Notes under the pieces: generated by a model
Told to the model about the DNA's origin: nothing
Databases searched by the model: none
What the model saw: the letters and a program-made list of their open reading frames with translations, nothing else
Part shown: positions 47,644-59,099 of the stretch, piece after piece
How positions within the stretch are numbered: the first letter of the stretch is position 1
How the letters are laid out: each line of letters starts with the position of its first letter
Program-made: the position numbers and the translations under genes
Source: Nageia nagi
Taxonomy: Eukaryota; Pinophyta
Assembly: GCA_050084985.1 (NCBI GenBank)
Contig: JBITNC010000001.1
Location: forward strand, 42,904,001 to 42,968,000
Reading direction: 5' to 3'
DNA length: 64,000 nucleotides

Positions 47644-48474
47644 TATTACACTTCATGAGCATTTATAGAAAAAAATTGAATAATAATTCTAAATGGGGTA
47701 ACTATTACACACATCACCACTTTTTAATTTGGTGGGGAACATGGTGATCCCTTCATATGGCTCCTATTTTTTTACATTTTTCATGGAAAAAGTATTAAAA
47801 TAGTTTTCAATAATTGAAATACACCTCACACATATTTTGAAAATAATTTTAAGGATGGAATATTTAGGTTTATACTAGGCCAATAGTTTTGGCCAACTAA
47901 CCCTAACGGTTATTATTTTTCCACTAGTTAAATAAAATTCATAGAGGAGAAATAAAATAGATATGATGTAGAATAAATTAAGGTATAAAAATATTTTATT
48001 TTATTTTATTCTTACAAGAATTAATTCATCATACAAATTAAATAAATACACCAAAATATTTTTATATATTTATTACATAAGGAGCTTATTGTCTTGTAAG
48101 GTAAATTTGTTAGCATAAACAATCATCAAAGGGATCATTATTTATACACATAAAACATTATGAAATACATATACATGATTAATTATGGCCCATGTGGGCT
48201 ATCAATGATCCAATGAGAAATAATCTTCTCACTCCTACCTATCTTTTCCCATGATCAACTCATCTTTGGTTCACTTAGTTCTCCAAATATGACTCTCCCA
48301 TTGAGTCTACCTCTAATTTTGCATGAAAACAATATCAAAGTTAGCATCAATATTATAAAAATATCATACATATGCATATAAAATTCATCATATCATATAA
48401 TTATTTTAAATTTATTTCAAATACACCTAAATAAGCAAGGTCATACCAAGTGCATAATGGGTGGGTTGTTACTT
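47105..48474 (-). repeat. Probable 3' LTR of minus-strand chromovirus-like element
   Basis: In minus orientation the sequence after the polypurine tract reads GTAACAACCCACC, matching the GTCACGACCCACC start of the LTR at 37451 by transitions and one transversion. The left end is not fixed; 47105 is where the neighbouring LTR ends. No coding sequence. Contains a (GA)n tract. Confidence 0.55.
47604..47641. repeat. (GA)n microsatellite
   Basis: Uninterrupted 38-bp GA repeat; its perfection indicates recent expansion. Confidence 0.97.
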
Positions 48475-48489
48475 ACTACCCCCCTTAAA
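48475..48489 (-). other. Polypurine tract of minus-strand chromovirus-like element
   Basis: Minus strand TTTTAAGGGGGGTAG precedes the LTR start; arrangement as at 37436-37450 on the other strand. Confidence 0.75.
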
Positions 48490-49665
48490 ATGAACATGGT
48501 CCCTTGTATTTCCAAATAAAACAATTATAGTGGATTAATTATTATATAGTTATTCAAAAAAATATGGAATTTTCCTTTTCATAACATATGTATATTCCCA
48601 AGTGAAAAAAGACTCATAAAATTTATCCCATTGCACTAAACATTCATCTATCTCCATACTCCTCAATTTCCTAATCCTAAAAGCTAAGCTCTTGATTGGT
48701 ATAACTTTAACATCTTGAGGTTCCAACATCTGCAATTCAAAGAAATCCAAAACATGAAAAGGACCAAAAATAGATTTCCTTAGTAAAAAGACATAAAAGA
48801 TACCATACATTTTTGACAAAATTGGTGGTAGGGCAAGTTTGTAAGCAACTAGACTCTTTTTCTTAACTATTTCAAATAGACCAACAAACCAAGGATCTAA
48901 TTCTATGGACTTTATGATACTCTTTATGGGTCTAACTCATAGAAACAAGTTATCTTCCATATAAAATTCTTGAATTATTTTAAGATTAGCATAACTCTTT
49001 TGTCAATCAAAAATTTGATTGAGCTTTCATCATATTCATTTGAGTTGTTCCTCCATTTTCTTCAACATTTCTAGTTGGATTATCATCCAATCCTCCTAGT
49101 TATCCCAAGATAAAGGATTCTTGAATATCCTTCCATATAAATATTTAAATAGTTTCATTGCCACATATAAATGATAGTCATTATTATAGGAAAACTCAAC
49201 TAAATATAGGGAAATATTCTTATTTAGTATTTTGCTCCTTGTACATTCTAAGCATGTTCAAAAAAACTTTGTTCAAATATTCATTCTATCCATTTATCTC
49301 ACGATGATAAGATAAACTCATATTTAACTTTATACCCAATACCTTATGCAATGATATCCAAAATATGCAAGTGAACTTCAAATTTCTATATGAGATGATC
49401 ACATTAGGAAATTTGTGCAATCTAAATATCTCATGTGAAAATATTTTTACTATAGTAGGGGCATCATCAGTAGTGTTCCTAGGTATAAAGTGTGCTACCT
49501 TTATTAACATGTAAATTAATACAAGAATTGAGTCATTATGGAATATATTTTTTGGGAAACCAATAATAAATTCCTTCAAAATAATCTATCACTTTTGTGT
49601 AGGGATATCATGTGGATACAAATATCCACTTGGATGTTGATTTCCTACTTTCACTTTCTGATACT
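48490..49665 (-). pseudogene. Integrase core and C-terminal region, minus-strand chromovirus-like element
   Basis: Seen: GNQHPSGYLYPHDIPT (49650-49600); open at 49579-49286 with KEFIIGFPKN, MLIKVAHFIPRNTTDDAP, IFSHEIFRLHKFPNVIISYR and YHREING, where the catalytic V-V-D-R and S-D-R positions read I-Y-M-L and S-Y-R, so both visible catalytic Asp are lost; and open at 48819-48550 with MYGIFYVFLLRK, FHVLDFFELQ, SLAFRIRKLRSMEIDECLVQ and W-KFYE, ending KRKIPYFFE (chromodomain-like tail). Close relative of the plus-strand element at 34.6-37.4 kb. The zinc-binding part is 1.7 kb to the right, beyond an insertion. Confidence 0.88.
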
Positions 49666-51365
49666 CAAGATGATCTAAAAATGGCTTTTGGACTTGGAAA
49701 AATAAAAGTCTCCAAAGTTTTATTTTGTTCTCTTCATATCAAAATACTCTCTATTAGCTTTCCAATGCTTTTGACAGTGTCAAAATCTAATATCATTTGG
49801 GTGATTAATTAAGGTTTGAAGTTTCATATTCAAAATAGTAATTAAATATCACTATTTTAATTGTTATTTGGAGTTAATATTAATTTATTTGATTAAATAT
49901 CAATTATTGTAATATGGAGATAAATAAAATTAAAATTAAAATAAGTATGGGTGGTAATTATCTATATCTGGTAGGTCAAAGCCCCTCAACTCTCCAACCA
50001 AAATGATGTGGGTGGTAGAAACATGGACCCCACACTATGAAAAAAGGGATATGAGGAGATGTTGTAGGTGGAGGTGCATTTGGAGTATATAATCTAATGT
50101 AGAACAAAGTGGAGGATTCACTACCTACCTTGGAGACCATTGTAGGTCTGCACCACCCATTCATCGCATGTTTGCCAAGTCATTCAACATTGAATACCAT
50201 CATCATCATATGCAAGGAGATCAATACAGATGTATGTAAGGGAGGGGGGCCAAAAATCCTAATAAAGCCCACACATTAAGGTAAGAAGATATCAAACACC
50301 TAGATGTCAACCAAAAAAAAGATGTGAAGAAGGAAACCCGTATAGCTAAAATTGCCCAAAAGTGATGGCTTTCCAAATACCAAGTGAAGGTCATCTATTA
50401 ATATGTTAGATTTTGAATCCACCATTTAGTGGAGGATGGATATAGAACAAGTTCAAAGGAGATTTGAATCTCCTTAAATGGAATTGAATAATGCCAAGTG
50501 GCATCATTACAAGTAGCTGCTCAACATGATAAATGGGGAATATTTAATGGTGATTAAAATTGAATCATTAATAGTAATAAAAAAATTGAGATAAATTATA
50601 TGTCAAAGTTAAATTAAGACCAAATCAAATCAAAATCCTAAAATTAAGGAGGAGAGATGCTACAAGAATTTCAAAATGGAGAAAATATTGTTGAAGGGAA
50701 TATTATTTTGTTATAACCAATTCTCCTAAATATGTAAACCCTTATTATTATAAAAGTGTACTTGGAGAATAGCAATGGTTAATTCCTTTTTAGTGGGATC
50801 CCTCCAAAATGGGAGAACATGTTAATGTGTGTGTGTGTAACTCCAAGTATGTGTGGGAGTTATACTATGTTCATAAATGTGATTGAAAATAAAAGAAGAA
50901 GATCATGGATGAGATCATAGCCATGGAAGGTGAGAAAACAAGCATGGATAAGATCATTTCCATGAAGAAGAAGAAATAATTGGATGACATAATCACCATG
51001 AAGCAAAGAAGGAGACAAGGAATAGTTCCAGATATATCAACTCAGGTATAGAGATATGGGACTATGCTTATGGGTTCTTGTTGTAAAGAGATTCATCTTC
51101 AAGAAAGGGATTCAATAGTGGCCTATAGTGATTATGTGATTTGGCTTCAATAAGAAAAAGAATAAAGTCTAAATATCATACAAGTGACATTATAAAAAGG
51201 GTACCTACAATAATGGATTGATATTTGTTAGATGTAGACCACATTGATCAAACCAAGGTAAAACTTGTGTATATCATTTTGTGCGAGTATTTTGGTGTGC
51301 ATTGTATTTCCACAAGCACTAGAATAAATAAAGTGTAAAGATCCAAAATAAATATTGAATTAGGG
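49666..51365. mobile_element. 1.7-kb insertion in the integrase, type unknown
   Basis: Separates the integrase zinc-binding region (ending KCFVIC at about 51368) from the downstream VKVGNQHPSG words (about 49660). The ends look like CTGATACTCAAG on the left and AGGGATTACA on the right; on the minus strand this gives TGTAATCCC...TATCA, which could be an LTR start with a decayed end (solo LTR). I do not find a clean target duplication (GATAC versus ATTAC). No coding domain; a simple (GT)5 run at 50828. The minus ORF at 50164-49976 is unassigned. Confidence 0.5.
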
Positions 51366-52025
51366 ATTACAAATCACAAAACATTTTGCAACAAACTCAG
51401 TTATATCTCTTTTCATTTCATTCCAATAAAAATCATGTTTCGTATCTTTCGGTATTTTTGTACCTCTTGGATGAGTTGCATATGGAGGTCTATGTGCTTC
51501 TAGTGTAATTAAATTCCTTAAATCATCCTTTTTAGGAATGACCAATATTTTAAAAAAAGGAATCCATCATGAGAAGAATAAGTACTTTTACTCATAAATT
51601 CTTTGACGGATTCACAATAAGGATCCTCTTGTTGAAAGTTCCTTAACTTTATCAAACAATTCAAACTGACTCCTAGTCATGGCCATAACATGTTATCTTT
51701 GATTTAGAGCATCAAATACTTTATTTTCCTTTCCTTTGGTGTATTCAATCCCAAAATCAAATTCACCTAGGAACTCATATCCATCACCTTTTCCTTGCAT
51801 TCAAATTTGGTTGAGTGAATAGATATTTCAAACTTTGATGGTCTATTTCTAATTTTAATGGCTTTCCCAAAAGATAATATCTCCGCATTTTTAAAGAATG
51901 AACTATGGCTACCAACTAAATATCATGAGTTACATAATTTACCTCATGAGTCTTTAGTTTCCTTGGTTCATATATCATTGGATTCCCATTTTGAGATAAA
52001 AACACTTATTTTAATATAGGACCTT
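51366..52025 (-). pseudogene. RNase H and integrase zinc-binding region, minus-strand chromovirus-like element
   Basis: Seen: NPMIYEPRKLKTHEVNYVTH, VAIVHSLKMRRYYLLGKPLK, LEIDHQSLKYLFTQPNLNAR (RNase H C-terminal part, 52000-51800), a GIEYTKGKE-like end near 51750, then the open piece 51545-51360 with MVIPKKDDLRNLITLEAHRP, PYATHPRGTKI, FYWNEMKRDITEFVAKCF (H2C2-type zinc-binding region with AH and HP histidines and C-x-x-C as CFVIC). The RT that should lie further right is absent, so the element breaks off near 52025. Confidence 0.86.
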
Positions 52026-52786
52026 TAGATTATATATAAAGGCACATTGATATGTTCTAAGTTTACATCATAACTTGTGCACTCTACATTTCTCATATAA
52101 TATTTTTTTATTGTAAGTGATTAATCTTGAATCATAAGGACATAATCTATGTTTGACATTTGCATTATTTTTATCTCAAGATATATACGTTCTAATATAT
52201 TAGTAATAATTTTCATATATACATGATACAAGTTTTATACAAAGACTTGCATTCACCAAAATTTTATTTTTCCAAAGTGCTAGAGAATTTGAATCTTCAT
52301 GATCCATCATGAACCTTTGCTCTAAGCTCCAATCAAAAAATCTCTTTTGCAATGTGGGCTTAAAAAGGGTAATCTCAAGTAGTAATAAGTCAGTGGATGT
52401 ATTTTATCATGATAACTCTTTTTGAATGAGAGTTTATACTAATCTATATGCTCAAACCATGTATTATTACTCATCTAAAAATTCATCCAAATTCATTCCT
52501 AACTTCATACTAGATCTCAAGGGAGTCTTAACTGAACTTAATGACTACCCCTCTTCCTCAACCTTGGAGTCTAAATATCATGTATTTTATATTACTAAAA
52601 AGCATGTTCTATATTCTAAATCTTGTAAATACAATAATTGCATAAGTAATGATATCATGGGCATAAGTCTAACTTTCACAATTACTTACATTTATCAATT
52701 ACTCCTTTAAGTACTAATAAACCATGCGATGGTTATTACTTAGAATTCATTAATCAATAACATCTTATAACCCTACGACTTAATTA

Positions 52787-52788
<2 letters not shown>

Positions 52789-52836
<48 letters not shown>

Positions 52837-52881
52837 TTTATAATATATATATATATATTATATATATATTATATAATATAT
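52789..52881. repeat. (TA)n microsatellite
   Basis: About 90 bp of TA repeat with a few TT or AA interruptions. Confidence 0.95.
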
Positions 52882-53141
52882 TCTAAAATCAACTATATAT
52901 GTTATGAAATAACAACATTTTTTATCTATCTAACCCCATAGATAGATCCTCCAAGAAATGCTATTTCAAATTATATCCCCTATGGAATAGCATCATAAGT
53001 ATAATACATATTAAAAATAAAGTATTATACATCTTAATAATATCATCCATAAGATGTAGAATTTCCTCTTTTAAGAATAAAAGTATTTTATAATCCTTTC
53101 TCCTCTTCTCAAGAATATATTAATAATCCATTTATTTACCA

Positions 53142-53191
53142 CATAGATCTAAAAGTCATAGAGATATAGATCTAAAAGTCATAGAGATAGT
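53142..53191. repeat. Perfect ~24-bp tandem duplication
   Basis: ATAGATCTAAAAGTCATAGAG is repeated head to tail with no change (first copy from about 53142, second from about 53166). Confidence 0.9.
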
Positions 53192-53275
53192 ATTCTTCTT
53201 AAATATTGATTTCTTCCAACATTTAGATGATAGACTTATATATATTTCCTATTAATTCTGTTGATAAAATGTTTA

Positions 53276-54130
53276 ATAGGTGCGTTTCACTTTTGCAAGC
53301 TACGCTATTATATACCAAAATTAATTACTTAACAAATGTAGAATGATGCCAAGGAGAATGGAGTATAATTTTAAAATAAACTCGATAACAATATTGCAAG
53401 TTACTGAGTGAAAGAAATCAATAAATAAACATTAAAAAGCATTATACCAAAATGTAGTATGCTTAAATAATCTTGTAACAAATCGATGACCAAATGCCAC
53501 TCTATTATCTAAAAGCATCAAACTAAACACTAATAGTTTATAAGCAATACAAGCAGATCAGGGAATGCAATATTTGTTGAACAACAATATAGACTGTTGG
53601 CAGAGTATGACATTGAATTACAATGAAATTAAATGAAAGGACATCAAAACTTGGAACACAAGATTTTGTCCATAAAATAAATTGCGACATCCACTGAGTT
53701 TATTGGAAAATAAACACCATACGTGGAGCTAAAATGAGCATTCCTTCAAGGGAATCAATTCATTTAATCAATAGGATACCCAACTTATATGCAAGAAAGC
53801 TCCAAAATAGAAGTTGAAGAATGGAGCACAAGAAGAATCCATTGAATAATTCCATAACAAACATAGTACGTCAAATATAAGCAAAGTAGGAAGAAGACTA
53901 TTCTTTATCGTATACAAAAATGACCATACGACTCAATCCAGACTACCAATTCCATGAAAAAGGATAAGGATGATAAGACATGTGAGTAAATATATCAGAA
54001 TTTAGGGTATTCACGTGAATGTGTAGTCAAAAGGAAGTTAATAATTATAAATTTTTTGGTACATATATTTGTTTATTCCACGTGTGTTATTTCAAACAAA
54101 GCTATCATATTATTTTAAAGCAAAATCACA
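53276..54130. other. Segment retaining CpG, no assigned gene
   Basis: Around ten CpGs in 0.85 kb (TGCG, ACGC, CTCGAT, ACGTGG, ACGTC, CACGTG and others), about double the local background, with more balanced composition and no retroelement words. No ORF over 60 codons except the start of 54019-54261. It could be unique intergenic DNA between elements. Confidence 0.35.
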
Positions 54131-55099
54131 AGGGAGGCCAACCTGGTCAAATGGATTGCTTTCTCTTTTTTTCCATTTCCTTCAGCTCCTTCCCAAATAA
54201 GTATGATAATTTGTCAAGTTTTTTTCCCCTTATGCACAAGTGGGTCTCCTCCTTTACATAGAAAAATTTTTAGAACAAAATGTTTCTCCTTTATATAGAA
54301 AAAAATTTAGAACAAAATATTAAGGAACATACTTTTCACTATTTGCAAAGTCTTTCTTACCTCATGAATCATTTAGCTTGAGTGGGAACTAGAAAGTGAA
54401 GTTATTCCATTCTTTTTTATTGTATTCATTAAATAATTGCATGCCAAGTATGCAATAATGTAATTTAGGTAAAGTATTTTCCATCTAAGTAATAATTTAT
54501 GATTCATTTACCTTTCACAAAATTTTAGGTATCAAAAGGAGTTATCTAACATTTTTTAATTATTTATAATAAAATTCTATAACATTAAACATTATTAAAT
54601 TATTCTAATAATGTAAAATTCTTAATTTTACTTTATTATGTTGTTCATTTTTGCAATTATCAAACATTAGTATTCCTACACATCATAAGGGTTATCAATA
54701 CATACAGGCATGCAAGATGACAATAATGCAACTATATGATTTAAATCCACCCCTATGGGCTATCATCATCATAATCTTCAATTTGAACCCTATTTTCCTT
54801 GTGACCACTCTCCTCGATCCACTTGGTTTGATCCTAAAAAATAAATTACTTAAAGCCAGCATCAAAGCTATCATAACATATAATCATAGCATATAAATAT
54901 AGTAATTCATTAACATGTCATTGGAATTCATCACATAACTTCATTCATATAATACTATAATTATAATTACCACACTACTAAATTATCACAAATTACAATC
55001 CCATAAGTGGTTAAATAACGCAATTCTTTGTGTTTCATTATCTTATGCAATACAAAATAAAATTACTCAAGCATAAGGAAATTATCTTTATAATTATTT
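54131..55099. other. AT-rich sequence, possible LTR fragment, no gene seen
   Basis: 54242-54325 holds two imperfect copies of TTTAYATAGAAAAAWTTTTAGAACAAAAT. 54720-54900 loosely resembles the LTR-like stretch at 48180-48430 (a TGGGCTATCA...CTTGGTT layout followed by ATCATA-rich sequence), suggesting a related minus-strand LTR. The ORF at 54651-54896 is chance. Confidence 0.4.
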
Positions 55100-55473
55100 A
55101 ATATAGATGCAAATTTAACACAAGGATCTCACTTATCTCTTTTTCGGTTTCTCAACTTTCTAGTCCTAAAGGCTAGAATAGAGATTTTTTTAATTTTTAG
55201 GAATTCCACCATTGTTGAATCAAGAAAAAATTCATACATGAGAAAAATTAAGAATATATTTCATTTACAAAGATACCTGAAAGACATATTTCATCCTTGA
55301 TAGGTTTGGTGACAAGAAGAGTATTGACTTTTGGACCCTTTTCTAAAATGATAATTTTTATAGTTCTTATAGATCAATTCTTAAGATTGTATGGTCCATA
55401 TAAAGAATCTGTAAAGATCATCATTATCTTTTGATCCTTTTTAAATCACTTTGAATTAATATTTTATTTTTTC
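55100..55473 (-). pseudogene. Integrase C-terminal fragment
   Basis: Minus strand near 55200-55140 reads FLDSTMVEFLKIKKISI then LAFRTRKLRNRKRDK. This is the chromodomain-proximal motif (LA-R-RKLRNREI) seen also at 37250 and 48670. Upstream (55420-55230) VNTLLVTKPIKDEICLSGIF is open. It follows the gag-like region of the left arm without RT or RNase H, implying deletion of most of pol. Confidence 0.6.
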
Positions 55474-55559
55474 ACTATTGGATCATCACAAGATCCTTTT
55501 GTTCATCCATTTCAACATCTTCTTTTATTCAATTAAAGAACCAATTCATATGGTGGATG

Positions 55560-57700
55560 GAGTATAAAATTAATTCACCCTTATACAAGTGAATTATTTC
55601 ATGGATTTTTTATTGTCTCACCCTTGTATATATGGGAAATCACTAATTTCCTCACCCTTATAAACAAGTAGAATAATCTTATCATGGTTGATCAGATATA
55701 AGATAAGGATAATTTTTCATAAAATGAAAATAGTATCTAATAGCCAAATACTTCAATCACATTGCTCTTTTGAAATCAGATTGCAAAATTTGACTTTGAA
55801 CAATCATTTTGAGTGAATTATTAACAATCTAAATCTCATTAAAGAATGTTTCTTAATCATTCCCTATTATTTGAGTAAAATACAAAATTTTAACAAGCTT
55901 ATAGGCTTTTTTTAAAGTCATTAAAAGTACTAAAACTTCATCTTGTGACTCTTAGCTAAATTATTTGTGGCATCATTTACAAAATTTGAAGGTTAGATAT
56001 TATCACTATCAAAATTAGGAGGATAAAACCCATTATGGTAATCAATTACCACATCAAACATAATGTTGTATTTTCTCTTAAAGTTTTATGTTATGATCTT
56101 ATCCTACCACTAGTATAATTTTGGTCCACCTAGGTTGAAATCATTCAATCATTTGTATATTTCCTCAAGATTTAAGCTATCACTTACAATAATCATTTAC
56201 ATACATTGAAATTTCATAACATATATATATAATATATATATATATATATAAAATATAATATAATATATATATATATATATCATTTGGTAATTATATACCA
56301 AATGTTTAACATCTAATGATCATATCCTAAAATTATCATTTTATTAATTACATATGAAAGTCCTTTCTTCTTATTCAATCTTGATTATTTTACTTTCATA
56401 GAATGATTACCTCATTGTACACCTCTTCAAGTTCTTCACCTGACATAATCATCTTTTTATTCTTATCATGAAGATAGTCTATGATTTCAAAAGTGAAAAT
56501 AGATGTATTTATCCCATAAAAGAGAGTGAAATATCTTTTTGCATTAGGTTTGTAACACCCCTTGTTATCTTATTTAATTTGGTTTATCATTTATTTAAGT
56601 TCCTTCTTTCCTTTTTCTTTCAATAAATCTAGGAACATTTGAATCATTATGTCTTCCTATTATCATTGAGGATTTGACATTGATCTCATCTCCTTTCTTC
56701 TTTCAATAGGTATTTCCCTCTCTTGATCTCTTTGATCTTACCATACTACAGTAAATTAGATATTTTCACTTAGAGATTTAATCTCTTGATAGTATTCTAC
56801 ATCTATTTTACTTAAGTTTACCAATCTTTTCAGTAAGTTCTTGATTGAATCTATCCTTCTTCATATTTCTTAACAATCTAGGAAGCACATTTTTATTTAT
56901 GTTTAATTCATTGGCCTAAAAGTTTTCTTAAGGTTTCAAAAACTATATATATCCTTCCAAGAAATGGTCTAGAATCATCCTCTATCATTAACCTTATTAT
57001 CAAAGATTTTTATGTTTTTCAATGTATGATTTATAAAAAATTCACATTTTGGACATATTTAAAGATTTAAAAGAAAATACTCAAGTGGAAAGAAGGCAAT
57101 TTTTAACCTTTTGATTTTGTTAGTGTAGAAGTTGTAAAGTAGGTATAGTCTTTAAACTTTGCCAATTGAGGGCATTTCGACTAGTAGTGATTGCCACCAT
57201 ATACCCAACAACTATCTTTATGTCCTTCCTTTATTTTTGAGGGTTGTGCTTTGGTAACTTCATCATCTTGGTACTAAATCTTTTCTTTGTCAATTTTTCT
57301 TCTTTTGAATACTAAATCATAATATTTATGTAACTTGTGTTTAATCCTTTTTCTTGCTTTATTTTGTTTCCTTCAAACATCTTGATTTATATTTTAAAAT
57401 TCTTTGAGTAAAGTTCTCAATATTTTCTATTGTTTCATTACTTATTCTTGCATCATCCTTAATGTATTTTATAATGAAGTAATACTTGTAAGGAGTTGTA
57501 AAGTATTCACATATTCTTGCTTTTGGGATGTGTTCTCTAGAATATCTTCTTCATGAAATTTTTGGTTGGTAGCTATTAATCTGATATCATGATCAAATGG
57601 TTTAATTGGGAAACAAAAATCCTAATCTAAGCAACTTAAATATACTTATCTCAATAAAATAACAATTTAGTTTTAAATTTTCTTTTCCCAATTCTCATCA
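55560..57700 (-). pseudogene. gag-like region of the left-arm element
   Basis: Heavily broken. The clearest part is a zinc knuckle read on the minus strand near 57210-57169: CWVYGGNHY*SKCPQL, i.e. a C-x2-C-x4-H-x4-C knuckle with one Cys changed to Tyr and one Gln to stop, flanked by Lys-rich sequence (PSKIKEGHK before, AKFKDYTYFTTS after). Upstream is a K/E-rich N-terminal part. The region 57000-55560 gives no domain I can name. Gag is favoured because of the knuckle and its place after LTR and primer site. Confidence 0.6.
56217..56280. repeat. (TA)n microsatellite
   Basis: TA-rich run with AA interruptions. The right arm has only a short TA run at the equivalent place (63238-63250), so it expanded after the two copies separated. 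Confidence 0.92.
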
Positions 57701-57705
57701 AGGTT

Positions 57706-57719
57706 GGGCTCTAATACCA
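57706..57719 (-). other. Primer-binding site, left-arm element
   Basis: Minus strand TGGTATTAGAGCCC one base after the LTR end GCTACA; matches the tRNA-iMet complement TGGTATCAGAGC with one C-to-T change. Confidence 0.9.
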
Positions 57720-58148
57720 ATGTAGCATACCTTCACTAAACTACTCTCTAAACTAACAAAACTAGGATTATTTTTTTGAATGTTACATAGGATTTGACAT
57801 TTTTATAATATATTGAGATTATCTTTGTTGAGTTGGTGTCAATGATCAATTTACCCTCAAGTGGGTTAAGTTGATAAAATACTATAATTAACCAAACCTT
57901 TCATTTCTAGACTTCACCTCCCTAATCCTCCATATATAGGGTAAATTTTAAGACCCCTCCTCTAAAATTGACCTATAAAATCTTGGCAAATCTACTTGAA
58001 AATTGATTAGAAATGATGGCTAAATTAACTAGAAAAATAAATTTACTATGTAAATTGGTAGGCGAAGTTTATATAGATTTTAAAAAAAATATGAAAAAAT
58101 TGGCATGAAAATTTACAAATCATTCCAAACTTGTTGCATATCAAAATG

Positions 58149-59000
58149 GGTGTAAATGTTGTTTGTTTACATTTTAGGAATGCACTTCCTTTATACATTG
58201 TTGTGTAAATGTAATTTATTTATCTTTATTTGTTGTAAAGAATTTTGCAAGTTCTAGTGTAAACTTAGTTTGTTTAGACCAATTTGGATGTAAACATTAT
58301 TTATTTACCTTTTGTAAATGCACTTCATTTGCACATTACTAGTGTAAACATAGTTCATTTATCTATTTTTTATTATAAACAATTTTACTAGTTTGGGTGT
58401 AAATGTATTTTGTTTAACTAATTTGGAAGTTAACATTGCTTGTTTATGTTGTGCAAGTACATTTAGTTTATATATGGAATTTTTGGACTAGTGGTAGATT
58501 TGGAGGATCTGGAGAAGATGCAAGAATGAGGATTTTAGATCAAATATAATGAGGGAGGTTCATAACTAGCTATAGAACCTAACTAGTTAAGCTTAATGTA
58601 TATTAAGATGGATGTAAAGGTTATTTTTTTACATTGTATAAACCTATTTCTTTTATACATTGCTAGCATAAAGTAGTTCTTGTATCCATTTTTTTTTATA
58701 AATAATTTTATAAGTTTGAGTGTAAATGTCATTCATTTAGACCAATTTGGGTATAGATGTTATTAATTTACTTTATGTAAATGTACTTCATTTATACATT
58801 GTTGGTGTAAATGCAATTCATTTATCCATGTTTCTATTATAAATAATTTTGCATGTTTGAGTATAAACACAATTTATTTATACATGGAAGTTTTATATCG
58901 ATGGTATATTTAAAGGATCCAAATCAAATGGAAGAATAGAGCTCTTGAACTAAATGCAATGAGGAAGATCCCAAATTGGTAATAGAGCATAACATTTGAG
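58149..59000. repeat. Two-level tandem array, ~140-bp units
   Basis: Units start at about 58149, 58287, 58427 (truncated), 58608 and 58748. Each has the order GGATGTAAAC, TTTGTAAATGCACTTC, ATACATTG, GTGTAAA, TTCATTTATC, ATAAATAATTTT, TTTGAGTGTAAA, TTTAGACCAATTT. After units 3 and 5 comes a shared spacer (TTTATAYATGGAA then GGATC...GAAGA...AATGAGG...ATAGAGC), so the basic units are grouped into a larger duplicated block of about 400-460 bp. Confidence 0.85.
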
Positions 59001-59039
59001 ATTTTTCTATGATGTGATGGACCAATGGTATGGAATAAT

Positions 59040-59065
59040 ATACATATACATATATATATACATAC

Positions 59066-59099
<34 letters not shown>
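59040..59099. repeat. (TA)n/(TACA)n compound microsatellite
   Basis: TACATATACATATATATATA, then five TACA units, then (TA)n. Confidence 0.95.

Larger units (their letters stand above)
52026..53275. other. AT-rich sequence with microsatellite and short duplication; no gene seen
   Basis: A 94-codon plus-strand ORF (52426-52710; SSKNSSKFIPNFILDLKGVL and following) has no recognisable family and an S/Y/I-rich composition. I regard it as chance or unknown. Contains a (TA)n tract and a tandem duplication listed separately. Confidence 0.45.

Noticed and set aside
52426-52710. 94-codon plus-strand ORF
   Set aside because: Looks somewhat protein-like at its N-terminal half but has no family resemblance and no neighbour supporting it; left as unassigned sequence.
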